NCBI GenBank assembly: GCA_006954405.1 | Contig: LVVQ01000002.1 | Location: 62,001 to 126,000, forward strand | From: Candidatus Methanarcanum hacksteinii | GTDB taxonomy: Archaea > Thermoplasmatota > Thermoplasmata > Methanomassiliicoccales > Methanomethylophilaceae | Direction: 5' to 3' | Length of the DNA: 64,000 bases | Shown here: positions 40,931-49,045 of the stretch, piece by piece | Position numbering within the stretch: position 1 is the stretch's first letter | How the letters are laid out: every line of letters starts with the position of its first letter | The notes under the pieces: generated by a model | The model's database searches: none | What the model saw: the letters and a program-made list of their open reading frames with translations, nothing else | What the model was told of the DNA's origin: nothing | Translations under genes and position numbers: made by a program

Positions 40931-41803
40931 CTACGCGCGTCCTTCGCAGTCATATGTCGTGTTGTCCGTCACATTCTCATATGGCCTGTCGGGCGTTGTG
41001 TATAGGTCACCGTTCTTCGCGTTGTCCTCGTGTTTCTTCATGGGTCCGAAATCGACATCCATGAAACAGATGCATACGACCATCACGATGGTGAACAAAG
41101 CGTAGAAGTTGTACGGGATACACTGGATGAACACATCCATCGCATTCATCCCTGCGGGAAGTGTGGTGTTACCGAGACTCGATGCGACTGCAGCCGCCCA
41201 AGAACTCACAGGTGCGATGATACAGATCGGTGCTGCTGTGGAATCGATCAGATATGCCAATTTAGCACGTGAGATGTTGAACTTGTCCGTGAGCGGACGC
41301 ATGACCGAACCGACTGTCAGACAGTTGAAGTAGTCGTCCACGAAGATACATACTCCCAAGAGGAATGTCGCGAACTGTGCGCCTCTGCGGCTCTTGATGT
41401 GTCTGAGTGCCCATTCTCCATAGGCTTTGGAACCGCCTGATTTGAAGAGCAGAACACCGATGACTCCGAGAACGACAAGGAACACGAGGATTCCTGCGTT
41501 ATCGATATCACCGACGGATTGTGCGAATCCGGCTGTGGCGTTGACCACGGTCATCTCTAGATTGAAATTAGACAGGAACAATGCACCTAGCACTATTCCG
41601 ACGAAAAGTGAGGAATAGACTTCCTTCGTTATGAGGGCAAGGACGATCGCAACGAATGGAGGTACTAGTGACCACCATGTTCCGACGAATCCGCCGTCAG
41701 GTTCGAATATGAGTGCCAATGCGATGACAGCGACTAGGAGTACCAATATGCCTAGCCCTCTCATCTTCGATGTGGCCTCTTTCGTGATCTTATCTACTGT
41801 CAT
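40931..41803 (-). CDS. nhaC: Na+/H+ antiporter NhaC, N-terminal part (frameshifted)
   Basis: A 290-residue frame holding the first half of an NhaC antiporter: SLVPPFVAIVLALITKEVYSSLFVGI, then FVDDYFNCLTVGSVMRPLTDKF and APICIIAPVSSWAA, all conserved in the family. It ends TAG at 40931-40933, just after CEGRA; if two bases of the GCGCGC-like tract were missing, it would read CEGRVDLVLPIV directly into the second half. Together the halves give about 540 residues, a normal NhaC length. The start at 41803 has only a weak ribosome-binding site. Confidence 0.8.
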   Translation of the reverse strand: MTVDKITKEATSKMRGLGILVLLVAVIALALIFEPDGGFVGTWWSLVPPFVAIVLALITKEVYSSLFVGIVLGALFLSNFNLEMTVVNATAGFAQSVGDIDNAGILVFLVVLGVIGVLLFKSGGSKAYGEWALRHIKSRRGAQFATFLLGVCIFVDDYFNCLTVGSVMRPLTDKFNISRAKLAYLIDSTAAPICIIAPVSSWAAAVASSLGNTTLPAGMNAMDVFIQCIPYNFYALFTIVMVVCICFMDVDFGPMKKHEDNAKNGDLYTTPDRPYENVTDNTTYDCEGRA

Positions 41804-41877
41804 ATTATCACTTAATATGATATGTTCTTTCGGTAGCCGTTATACATATATAAAAGAAGTAGAAGCCTAATGATTGA

Positions 41878-42021
41878 ATTCGTAGAATTTTTACGAATAA
41901 ATATTATAATTATTCGATTTTCGTGAAAAAATCGTTGAAAATGATTGTTTATAGTACGATTATTGTAATTTGGATATACTCGAACTAGATGCATGCGGAT
42001 TATTACGCTAATGACGTAATA
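41878..42021. repeat. AT-rich intergenic region with two inverted repeats
   Basis: ATTCGTA / TACGAAT (41878-41884, 41892-41898) and TATTACG / CGTAATA (42001-42007, 42015-42021) lie in the 268-bp gap between nhaC and the TPR gene. A TATA-like TTTATATATG on the minus strand near 41845-41856 would serve nhaC, and TTTATAATG near 42034-42042 the TPR gene. The repeats may be regulator sites. Confidence 0.4.
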
Positions 42022-42071
42022 GTCACCGTAATCGTTTATAATGAAGAAAACTTAACGAGACCACGATAAAG

Positions 42072-42578
42072 ATGGCAGATGACCTCTCAAAGAAATTGGC
42101 GGCTGGAATGAAGGCCATGGATGAGGGTGACTTCAAGAAAGCATACTCATCATTTAAGAAGCTCTGTGACGAGAATCCCAACGACGCTGAGTGTTGGTAT
42201 TACAAGGCGGAATGCGGCAACATGGCAGCTGGAATGTTCGGTGCGAAAGTCAAGGATGAAGACATCATCGAGGCTTACAACAAGGCCATAGAGTTGGATC
42301 CACAATGCGATTACTATGAATCATACGGACTCTATTGCATCTCCATCAACAAATACGATGAGGCCGAGAAGGCATTCTGCGAGGCTGCAGAGGCGGATGA
42401 ATCCAGATCAGCATCACTCTATTCGGAGTTCGCTGTAGAGTACTTCAACAACGTGATGGCATCATACGGTGAGATCATGGAGGATCCCAAAGCAAGGGCT
42501 CCATACGCGAAGAAAGCTTTGGAATATATGCTCAAGGCCCTTGAGATCGAACCTGAAGAGGCAAAATCACTTCTTTGA
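42072..42578 (+). CDS. TPR-repeat protein
   Basis: A 168-residue protein made mainly of tetratricopeptide-like helical pairs (GDFKKAYSSFKKLCDENPNDAECWYYKAE and EDIIEAYNKAIELDPQCDYYESYGLYCI). These usually mediate protein contacts. It lacks a signal peptide. It is single, with its own promoter, and convergent with mptA; partners are unknown. Confidence 0.8.
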   Translation: MADDLSKKLAAGMKAMDEGDFKKAYSSFKKLCDENPNDAECWYYKAECGNMAAGMFGAKVKDEDIIEAYNKAIELDPQCDYYESYGLYCISINKYDEAEKAFCEAAEADESRSASLYSEFAVEYFNNVMASYGEIMEDPKARAPYAKKALEYMLKALEIEPEEAKSLL

Positions 42579-42588
42579 GAATCTTGAT

Positions 42589-42614
42589 GTCGTCCCCTGT
42601 CCTCAGGGGACGAC
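42589..42614. terminator. hairpin between TPR gene and mptA
   Basis: A perfect 11-bp stem GTCGTCCCCTG / CAGGGGACGAC with a TCCT loop lies between the two convergent stops. There is no clear T-run after it, so it may be a barrier or a bidirectional terminator. Confidence 0.6.
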
Positions 42615-42624
42615 GATCAGGGAA

Positions 42625-43494
42625 TCAGTTTCTAAGTTCGCCCAAGGTAGCTGTCCTTTCGGCGAATGCGTTGTGTTTGTGTATCGATTCCTCGGATTCA
42701 CTCTTCACAACAACTTCAACATCATCAGGAAGTTCGGTGTATTCGTCAACGATCTTCTTCAATACGTCTCTCACCATATCCTCTACGAATTTCGGATTCC
42801 TGTGAGCATTGATGACGACAGCCGCCTCATCATCCCTCTTCAACACCTCGAACGTAGGTGATGAGAATGACGAATTGATCAGATCGATGAGATCATCCGC
42901 TTCCACCATACAACTGTCATCCATTGACATGTACACGGTGCAAACATTCCTTTGGTTGTGTGTGATGACAGGCCATTCTTTGGAGCAGTTGAGCGTCTGA
43001 GCGACATTCTCCTGAGCACACGGACATGCGGTCATACCGACAGCCTCTACGCCTATGGTCTTGGTGATGCCGCCATCACGCTCGCATTTCGCTTTACCGA
43101 AGAGTCTGTACACCTCTGTAGTATTCTTGCCGTGTGGTGTGACATTGTCCTTGAAATATTCTGCGACGATGTTCACATTGGAGAATTTAGCGTATTCATG
43201 CTTCTCGAGGAGCATCTTGCCGATCATGGTCGCAAGGTCCTCGATACCAGTCGTAGGTTCCTCTGTGCATTCCGATACGACGGCCCTTATGACCTCTAGA
43301 TTCCTGGACATGTGTGAACCCTTCTGCTCGGCAGGGAGATCCACGAACACATCGATCATACAGACCAAAGGTTCATTGCAATGTTCATCTGGCCTTTTTA
43401 CATGGACTAACTTTCTGACGCCGGTAACACCGACCTTGGTCAGGCTGAAACCCGTCTCATTCTTACGGTTTTGAACATCACAAACTGGTATCAT
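42625..43494 (-). CDS. mptA: GTP cyclohydrolase IV (MptA)
   Basis: A 289-residue Fe(II)-dependent enzyme of the GCYH-IB/MptA group that makes 7,8-dihydroneopterin 2',3'-cyclic phosphate, the first step of methanopterin synthesis. It starts MIPVCDVQNRKNETGF and contains GSHMSRN (about 58-64), EAVGMTACPCAQ (about 149-160) and a final EESIHKHNAFAERT, all diagnostic. A TATA element about 25 nt upstream suggests a leaderless message. Confidence 0.96.
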   Translation of the reverse strand: MIPVCDVQNRKNETGFSLTKVGVTGVRKLVHVKRPDEHCNEPLVCMIDVFVDLPAEQKGSHMSRNLEVIRAVVSECTEEPTTGIEDLATMIGKMLLEKHEYAKFSNVNIVAEYFKDNVTPHGKNTTEVYRLFGKAKCERDGGITKTIGVEAVGMTACPCAQENVAQTLNCSKEWPVITHNQRNVCTVYMSMDDSCMVEADDLIDLINSSFSSPTFEVLKRDDEAAVVINAHRNPKFVEDMVRDVLKKIVDEYTELPDDVEVVVKSESEESIHKHNAFAERTATLGELRN

Positions 43495-43511
43495 GTGTGG
43501 CCACTATTACT

Positions 43512-43520
43512 AGATATAAA
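43512..43520 (-). promoter_or_regulatory. TATA element of mptA
   Basis: The minus strand reads TTTATATCT just upstream of mptA, 22-26 nt from its ATG. Confidence 0.45.
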
Positions 43521-43595
43521 TAAAGAATTCGTTTATCAACAATTTTTTTAGTAGAAGAGTATAGCAGTCGACAACGGAGATGTTATCATCATGTG

Positions 43596-44252
43596 ATGAC
43601 ATATTCATTCATGATGTGCGGTGTCGATGAGGCTGGCAGAGGTCCAGTGATGGGCCCATTGGTTGTTTGTGCCGTTTTCGTAGAGGGTGATGCTGCATTG
43701 AAGGATTTGGGTGTGAAGGACTCCAAGAAGCTCACGCCTAAGGCTAGAGAGAAATTGTACGATCGGATCATCGAAACAATCGATGACTATCATTTAGAAA
43801 TTGCATCCGCAGCCGAGATCGATGAGATGATGGCTACAAAATCTCTCAACACGATAGAGTTGGAGATGTTCGCAAGATCGGTATCCAAGAGGCCCGTATC
43901 ATCGATATATGCGGACTGTCCCGATGTGAATGAATCAAGATTCTCATCGCAACTGTCATCGTTGACGGGCGGAGAGTATGTCATCGGAAAACATAAAGCG
44001 GATGACACATACCCTGTCGTATCCGCCGCATCGATATTGGCTAAAGTGACGCGCGATAGGATGATCGACGATATAGCCGACAGATTCGGAATGGACATCG
44101 GAAGCGGGTATCCTAGCGACAGGAAGACGATGGGTTTCATCGAGAATTGGATAAGGAAGAACGGTTCATCCCCGCCTGATGTCAGGAATTCATGGGAGCC
44201 AGTAAAAAAACTACTTATGGTATCAAAGAATACGCGCATTACGGATTGGTGA
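43596..44252 (+). CDS. rnhB: ribonuclease HII
   Basis: A 218-residue enzyme that removes RNA from RNA:DNA hybrids and single ribonucleotides from DNA. CGVDEAGRGPVMGPLV at residues 8-23 holds the catalytic Asp11 and Glu12; other catalytic acidic residues lie in SIYADCPD and the VSAASILAKVTRD segment. Several in-frame starts exist (GTG 43593, ATG 43596, ATG 43611, ATG 43614); the choice is uncertain. It lies 4 nt before the SCP2-like gene. Confidence 0.95.
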   Translation: MTYSFMMCGVDEAGRGPVMGPLVVCAVFVEGDAALKDLGVKDSKKLTPKAREKLYDRIIETIDDYHLEIASAAEIDEMMATKSLNTIELEMFARSVSKRPVSSIYADCPDVNESRFSSQLSSLTGGEYVIGKHKADDTYPVVSAASILAKVTRDRMIDDIADRFGMDIGSGYPSDRKTMGFIENWIRKNGSSPPDVRNSWEPVKKLLMVSKNTRITDW

Positions 44253-44256
44253 ACAT

Positions 44257-44589
44257 ATGAGTATGGAGCTCGAAATCCAGAGGATGATCGATAAATTCAG
44301 AAGAAGGATGAGTAAGGATCCTGAGACGAGAGCGAAGGTGGAACCCATAACAAAAACGCTCAACATCGACTTGGGAGACGAATTCTATTCGATGAAGATC
44401 GAACATGCTGAGATAACCGAATTCAGACCCGAACTCATAGATGATCCTGATGTGACCTTGATGACCACGCGCGAATATCTGCAGGAACTCATCGATGGTA
44501 CATTGAGACCTATGAAGGCCTACGTCACCAAGAAGATCAGGATAAAGGGCAAGATTGAGGATATCATGCACTTGAAGGCCCTATTCTAG
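44257..44589 (+). CDS. SCP2 sterol-binding-domain-like protein
   Basis: A 110-residue protein with the SCP2 fold pattern (GDEFYSMKIEHAEITEFRPEL...PDVTLMTTREYLQELIDGTLRPMKAYVTKKIRIKGKIEDIMHLK in segments), the same as in small SCP2 proteins of bacteria and archaea that may bind lipids. It ends with TAG at 44587-44589. The next small gene is in the same frame, with only this amber codon between; see the findings. Confidence 0.8.
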   Translation: MSMELEIQRMIDKFRRRMSKDPETRAKVEPITKTLNIDLGDEFYSMKIEHAEITEFRPELIDDPDVTLMTTREYLQELIDGTLRPMKAYVTKKIRIKGKIEDIMHLKALF

Positions 44590-44593
44590 ATTA

Positions 44594-44601
44594 TTTATAC
44601 A
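44594..44601 (+). promoter_or_regulatory. TATA element of the small membrane protein gene
   Basis: TTTATACA is centred about 26 nt before the ATGs at 44620/44623, supporting separate transcription of the small gene. Confidence 0.4.
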
Positions 44602-44619
44602 ATAAGAACAATCGATATC

Positions 44620-44856
44620 ATGATGGGTGATACGACGTCTAATCGTTCGAAGAGGATAGTCGTGATAGCGATTGCGGTACTCTTCGTTTGCATGTTCATG
44701 ATCACAGGGATAGTATCCATGCTATCTGGATTTTCACTCATCTCCATAGTGGTCGTAGCGGTATGCTTGATATTCTCGGCGATGATCGTATACTATGCTG
44801 TGGAGCGTATCAAAGAGATAGATGAAGGTGTAGACGATGATGTTGACAACTATTGA
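44620..44856 (+). CDS. small membrane protein with two predicted helices
   Basis: A 78-residue protein with two hydrophobic segments (about 12-35 and 38-60) and an acidic tail. It overlaps the YbjQ gene by 20 nt. The frame is the same as that of the SCP2-like gene upstream, separated by one TAG. No family recognised. Confidence 0.65.
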   Translation: MMGDTTSNRSKRIVVIAIAVLFVCMFMITGIVSMLSGFSLISIVVVAVCLIFSAMIVYYAVERIKEIDEGVDDDVDNY

Positions 44857-45148
44857 CGTTGTGCCTGGGAAGCAGTATGAGGTCCTTGGCCTCGTTAAAG
44901 GAAATATGGTCCAAACGAAGAACTTCGGGAAGGATATCGGTGCAGGGTTGAAATCTTTGGTCGGTGGAGAGCTCAAAGCGTATTCCGATATGATGAATGA
45001 GGCAAGGGCGACAGCTACCAAGAGGATGGTAGCGGAGGCAGAGGCACTTGGTGCGGATGCGATAGTATGTGTTAGGTACACATCAGCATCCGTCATGGCT
45101 GGTGCGGCCGAGATACTTGTATTCGGAACAGCGGTCAAATTCGTTTGA
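44837..45148 (+). CDS. YbjQ family protein (DUF74)
   Basis: A 103-residue protein of the YbjQ/UPF0145 heavy-metal-binding-like family, with PGKQYEVLGLVKGN at the N terminus, IGAGLKSLVGGELKAYSDMM in the middle and ADAIVCVRYTSASV near the end. The function of the family is uncertain. It overlaps the preceding small gene and is followed by a hairpin terminator. Confidence 0.9.
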   Translation: MMLTTIDVVPGKQYEVLGLVKGNMVQTKNFGKDIGAGLKSLVGGELKAYSDMMNEARATATKRMVAEAEALGADAIVCVRYTSASVMAGAAEILVFGTAVKFV

Positions 45149-45152
45149 ACAT

Positions 45153-45189
45153 AGGGCCGTTCCGGCCCTCTGTGACCTTTTTATCCTTT
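45153..45189 (+). terminator. hairpin terminator after the YbjQ-family gene
   Basis: AGGGCCG / CGGCCCT (7-bp stem, TTC loop) followed after 5 nt by a T-rich run, 5 nt after the stop codon. Confidence 0.75.
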
Positions 45190-45217
45190 CGATCGGTCCG
45201 CCGATCTCTTCAACAAA

Positions 45218-45227
45218 AATATAAATA
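45218..45227 (+). promoter_or_regulatory. TATA element of initiator tRNA-Met
   Basis: AATATAAATA is centred about 30 nt before the tRNA 5' end. Confidence 0.45.
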
Positions 45228-45251
45228 TGACTTGATAATAGGTGGAACCAT

Positions 45252-45329
45252 AGCGAGGTAGGGTAGCCAGGATATCCCGTCGGGCTCATAACCCGGAGAT
45301 CGGTCGTTCAAATCGACTCCTCGCTACCA
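45252..45329 (+). tRNA. initiator tRNA-Met (anticodon CAT), CCA encoded
   Basis: Cloverleaf with acceptor AGCGAGG/CCTCGCT, anticodon loop CTCATAA, and T loop GTTCAAATC. The A1-T72 pair and the three G-C pairs at the base of the anticodon stem (GGG/CCC) are features of initiator tRNA. Bases 45327-45329 encode the terminal CCA. Confidence 0.93.
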
Positions 45330-45420
45330 TTGATTTTCAAGACAACAATTGACATCCAGCCCACATTCTGTCCCGCGGATTGTCATTTAGAAAAATTTAA
45401 TTGGAAGAGGACGGAGGATC

Positions 45421-46191
45421 TCACTCCTCAGCGTCTTCCTCGATCCAATCAAGATGATCATCCATGATGGATATGTCCCTCACGTACACATCCTTCGGAC
45501 ACTCAAGATCGTCCAGGCATCCGGTCCAATAGACCACGATACCGGGTCCGAATATCTGTGTATATGGGATAAGTTGTTTCCTGGAGTTGTATTTGAATTC
45601 GGTATTGTCTCCGAACGATGCTTTGCTCTCGACCCAATATATCTTGTGTCCGTGATACAGCATGGGTTCATCCAAAAGCGCATCAGGGGTCTTCTCATAC
45701 ACTCCCTTGAGGTCATCCTCGACACGATATGTGATGCCTTGGCCATCCAACCATTCGTGGAGGAGATTCTCTCCCCATATGCCTCTCTCCCTCTGCCTGT
45801 TGTTGCCTTCAGGCGAGTAGATGATGTCGTTCTCGATGACCTCTCTGAGTTCGTTCGATACCTCTTCCACAAGTTGATCTGGATCGTTGATGTAATCCCA
45901 GAACTCCTTCCTGGTCGCACCATCCTCGAGGAAGATGAACATGGCCATGAGTATCGGGGGGAAGTTCCACTTCTCGGCAAGTTCCATCATGGATTTTCCC
46001 CTCTTCCACTCCTTCAGCAGTTTCGCAGAGTTGTTCTTGACGACGTAGAATCTCTTCTTGACATCCCTGCTCATCTTCTGAGTGTACAAGGTTTCAGCGA
46101 ATCTGAAATCGTATCCCTCGTCCTCGAGTTTTTTGACATCCTTGACGGAATTCAGACGATTGTAGATCGCTTTGTACTCTTGGTATTCCAT
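45421..46191 (-). CDS. TPD-motif PD-(D/E)XK nuclease-like protein (CDIN1/C15orf41 family)
   Basis: A 256-residue protein related to the eukaryotic CDAN1-interacting nuclease CDIN1. The N-terminal half is helical and includes an HTH-like stretch (about 60-90). The C-terminal half has the TPD motif KTPDALLDEP (Thr168-Pro169-Asp170) and an ESK motif (Glu188-Lys190), with Glu141 earlier, giving a complete PD-(D/E)XK site. Its archaeal substrate is unknown; Holliday-junction-like nucleases share this fold. The gene is 4 nt downstream of the flavoprotein gene and could be co-transcribed with it. Confidence 0.8.
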   Translation of the reverse strand: MEYQEYKAIYNRLNSVKDVKKLEDEGYDFRFAETLYTQKMSRDVKKRFYVVKNNSAKLLKEWKRGKSMMELAEKWNFPPILMAMFIFLEDGATRKEFWDYINDPDQLVEEVSNELREVIENDIIYSPEGNNRQRERGIWGENLLHEWLDGQGITYRVEDDLKGVYEKTPDALLDEPMLYHGHKIYWVESKASFGDNTEFKYNSRKQLIPYTQIFGPGIVVYWTGCLDDLECPKDVYVRDISIMDDHLDWIEEDAEE

Positions 46192-46195
46192 GTTA

Positions 46196-47554
46196 TCAAT
46201 TCTTCTTCAGGTTTTCACACAGGTCGTCCACTGCAGCTAGGACGACATCCCTTACCATGGATGTTGGCGGGCAGTATGCGTTCTCTGAACGTACTGCGAA
46301 GTCCTCGGCTGTCACGCCATCGATGATGGCTTCCGTGATCCAATTGATACGGCCTGTCGCATCCTCTCCAGCGATGATCTGTGCACCGATGAGCCTGTGT
46401 GAGCATTCATCCGCAAGCACCTTGACGATGAGTTCCTTTCCGCCAGGGTAATATCTGGCGCGTGTGAGTCCACAGGCCTTTCCTTCAACGGTCTTGATGC
46501 CATACCACGAGGCAAGTCCTTCTGACATGCCTGTTCCGGCGATCTGTTTGTCGCCTATGACGCTCACCCACGGGCTGGCGACAGGTCCGGCAGACTTCCT
46601 TGCACCTGCGGCGTTAGCGCCTGCGATGAGACCCTGTCTGACCGCGGACGATCCGAGTTGACTCATGGTGGGGCCTGCAAGTATGGCGGATTGACATTGT
46701 ACGACATCGCCTGCGAGGAACACATCAGGAACGAGTCTTCCTCTCTTGTATGGTTGCATGGTCGGGGATACGGCAACTGCTCCGAGTTGACCGATATCGA
46801 GCTCCAACATCTTGGGCAATGTGAGGTTAGCACGGACTCCAGTCGCGAAGATGACCATCTCACAGGGATATGTCTCGCCTGCGGCTGTGACGGATTCGAC
46901 CTTCTTCTCTCCGTTCACACCTTGGATCGGTGCTTTCATGACGAACTTTATGCCCATGTCCTCAAGATATCTCTGGATAGGTTCTGCCATATCCTTATCA
47001 GCGATACGTGGGATGACCTGATCCATCATCTCGATGACGATGACATCTTTGCCTGCATTCTTGAGGGATAGGGCCATTTCGAGTCCGATGACTCCTGCGC
47101 CGCCGATGACGACGGTCTTGACATCCTTCAACGCATTCTGTATAGCTTTACCATCATTGATGGTCCTGACGACGAACACGTTCTCGAGATCCTTTCCAGG
47201 TACGAGCGGTATGAAGACGGTACCTCCTGTCGCAATGACCAGCGAATCATAGGGATATTCCTTCCCATCTGCAGTCACTTTCTTCGTTTCGCCATCGATC
47301 GCAGTGACCGTTGTCCTGATTAGGACCTTTATGTTCCTCTCCTTCTCGTAGTAGGCGGGATCGTGCATCACGATGCTTTCCCATGATGCCCTGCCTTCGA
47401 TGGCCCAGGGGATCACGCAGGGCGAGTATGAGATGTACTCATCTTCAGTGAATACGGTGATATTTGATGATGGATCCTGCCTTCTTGCAGCCGATGCGGC
47501 GGTCATTCCTGCCGCACCCGATCCGATTACAATTATGTTCCTTGCCATAGGCAT
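46196..47554 (-). CDS. FAD-dependent pyridine nucleotide-disulfide oxidoreductase (CoA-disulfide reductase / NADH oxidase-like)
   Basis: A 452-residue flavoprotein with an N-terminal FAD motif (VIGSGAAGMTAA), the single redox Cys46 in ISYSPCVIPW (the SxxxC-type site of CoADR/Nox), an NAD(P)H-binding fold GGAGVIGLEMALSLKNAGKDV (about 151-171) and a dimerisation domain from about 325. The exact reaction (CoA disulfide, oxygen or polysulfide reduction) cannot be told. The ATG at 47554 is 4 nt after the expected transcription start; ATG 47548 is an alternative. Confidence 0.88.
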   Translation of the reverse strand: MPMARNIIVIGSGAAGMTAASAARRQDPSSNITVFTEDEYISYSPCVIPWAIEGRASWESIVMHDPAYYEKERNIKVLIRTTVTAIDGETKKVTADGKEYPYDSLVIATGGTVFIPLVPGKDLENVFVVRTINDGKAIQNALKDVKTVVIGGAGVIGLEMALSLKNAGKDVIVIEMMDQVIPRIADKDMAEPIQRYLEDMGIKFVMKAPIQGVNGEKKVESVTAAGETYPCEMVIFATGVRANLTLPKMLELDIGQLGAVAVSPTMQPYKRGRLVPDVFLAGDVVQCQSAILAGPTMSQLGSSAVRQGLIAGANAAGARKSAGPVASPWVSVIGDKQIAGTGMSEGLASWYGIKTVEGKACGLTRARYYPGGKELIVKVLADECSHRLIGAQIIAGEDATGRINWITEAIIDGVTAEDFAVRSENAYCPPTSMVRDVVLAAVDDLCENLKKN

Positions 47555-47580
47555 ACCAAAATCCCCATCGGACCGAGCGA

Positions 47581-47588
47581 TATATAAG
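47581..47588. promoter_or_regulatory. shared TATA box for the flavoprotein and RaSEA genes
   Basis: TATATAAG on the plus strand and CTTATATA on the minus strand: a near-symmetric TATA element between divergent genes, 27 nt from the flavoprotein ATG and about 50 nt from the RaSEA ATG. Confidence 0.45.
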
Positions 47589-47638
47589 TTATGGTCGTGT
47601 GCGCGTTATTATTAACAGGAAGGAGAATACGAGGAAAG

Positions 47639-48631
47639 ATGAAAGAGAGAAGGCCAGATGAATTGGAGACACTCTGGAAGGAGAAGGATGTCGTCAATGG
47701 GAAGTTGTCCGACGCCATGGTCGTCATAATGCGTACGAATGGCTGTGTTTGGGCGAAGAACTGTGGCGGCTGTACGATGTGCGGATATCGCACGGCCTCT
47801 CTGCACGACGTCACGGAGGATGATCTGATGAAACAAGTGGATCAGATGCTCTCCCGTTACAAAGGCGAATCATTCGTCAAATTATATACATCCGGCAGTT
47901 TCCTGGATGAGAATGAGATACCAATGACAGTGAGGGAACGCATCTTCGATGAATTCTCTTCCTGCGACCGCATACTATTCGAGAGTCGCCCCGAGTTCAT
48001 CGAAAAGGATGTTCTTTCCACCTTACCGAAATCCACGACCATAGCATTGGGATTGGAATCATCCGACCCTGAAGTGATGGAAGTGAGCATCAGGAAAGGT
48101 TTCACGCCGAATGATGCGAAGAGAGCTGGAGAATTAGCGAAGGATGCAGGCCTGATGGTCCGTTCCTACCTTTTACTCAAACCGTTGTACATGCAGGAGC
48201 GTGTTGCCATAGATTCGGCTATAGATTCGGCAAGATTCGCGGACCCGTTCTCCGATGAGATATCGATCAATCCAGTCAATGTGCAGAAGGGAACAGTCGT
48301 GGAGAGGATCTGGAAGAGAGGGGACTACAGGCCCCCTTGGATATGGTCACTCATAGAGGTGTTCAAAGAACTATCTGGCACAATCAATTCTAGACTCATG
48401 TCGTCCCCTTCTGGCGGAGGAAGTCAGAGAGGGGTACACAATTGTGGTGAATGCGACCAGAGGGCTTTGGAGGCCATAGAGCGGTTCTCATTCACACAGG
48501 ATGTCAGTGATTTGAACGTGACCTGTGAATGTCGCGACAGTTGGCAAAAGTATATGCTCTCCGAATCAATGCTGGGTACAGCAGCTGATCTCGACAGAGG
48601 ATTCAGCAGCGATCTGATGATCAGGAAGTGA
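47639..48631 (+). CDS. raSEA: archaeosine synthase radical SAM subunit RaSEA
   Basis: A 330-residue radical SAM protein of COG1244. Cys36, Cys42, Cys45 and Cys48 (GCVWAKNCGGCTMCGY) form the cluster-binding region with the family's CTMCGY ending. The C-terminal part has the CGECDQ and CECRD cysteine motifs. RaSEA and ArcS together convert preQ0-lysine-modified tRNA to archaeosine (G+15). ArcS is not in the window. The start at 47639, after AGGAGAATACGAGG, gives the usual N terminus; an upstream frame to 47591 crosses the promoter. Confidence 0.9.
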   Translation: MKERRPDELETLWKEKDVVNGKLSDAMVVIMRTNGCVWAKNCGGCTMCGYRTASLHDVTEDDLMKQVDQMLSRYKGESFVKLYTSGSFLDENEIPMTVRERIFDEFSSCDRILFESRPEFIEKDVLSTLPKSTTIALGLESSDPEVMEVSIRKGFTPNDAKRAGELAKDAGLMVRSYLLLKPLYMQERVAIDSAIDSARFADPFSDEISINPVNVQKGTVVERIWKRGDYRPPWIWSLIEVFKELSGTINSRLMSSPSGGGSQRGVHNCGECDQRALEAIERFSFTQDVSDLNVTCECRDSWQKYMLSESMLGTAADLDRGFSSDLMIRK

Positions 48632-48635
48632 TGGG

Positions 48636-48959
48636 TTGGATTACGATATCAAGAGAGGATGGTTCAAGAACGTCGAAGGAGATGCTCTGCCGAATCTGAT
48701 GAGGGATGTGTTCGGAAATGTCAAAGCCGAAGGCGAGACATATGTGTCAGAATATGGTGTGATGACACGCATAGAGGCAAAGATCCTCGCAAAGGACAAG
48801 ATGGACATCGCCACCGAATCGAGGAAGGGCCCTATGACGGACGAGGAGATCCTCGACAGTAAAAGGAAGCTCAATGAGTTCGCTGAGAAGGCTACAGGAT
48901 TCGATGCGAAGGCCCGTATGAAGAGGGCACAGAAGAAAGCAAAAGAAGGGACGCTCTGA
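48636..48959 (+). CDS. DUF5611-family protein
   Basis: A 107-residue protein found, to my knowledge, mainly in Thermoplasmata (DUF5611), function unknown. It begins with TTG at 48636, 4 nt after the RaSEA stop; GGAAGTGA lies before it. The C-terminal 30 residues are lysine/alanine-rich and helical, suggesting nucleic acid or ribosome contact. Co-transcribed with raSEA. Confidence 0.75.
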   Translation: MDYDIKRGWFKNVEGDALPNLMRDVFGNVKAEGETYVSEYGVMTRIEAKILAKDKMDIATESRKGPMTDEEILDSKRKLNEFAEKATGFDAKARMKRAQKKAKEGTL

Positions 48960-48985
48960 GCTCCCTTTTCTTTATTTATTTACGC
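48960..48985 (+). terminator. T-rich terminator before the ribosomal operon
   Basis: A pyrimidine-rich stretch (CTCCCTTTTCTTTATTTATTT) right after the DUF5611 stop, typical of archaeal intrinsic termination on T-runs. Confidence 0.5.
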
Positions 48986-49015
48986 GCGTTATATTAATAC
49001 TATTTTTGCGACACC

Positions 49016-49024
49016 TTTATATAT
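49016..49024 (+). promoter_or_regulatory. TATA box of the ribosomal protein operon
   Basis: TTTATATAT predicts a transcription start near 49046, about 170 nt before the L3 start. A 6-bp hairpin TGGGTC/GACCCA (49029-49043) overlaps the predicted start. Confidence 0.55.
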
Positions 49025-49045
49025 GACGTGGGTCTACGACCCATT

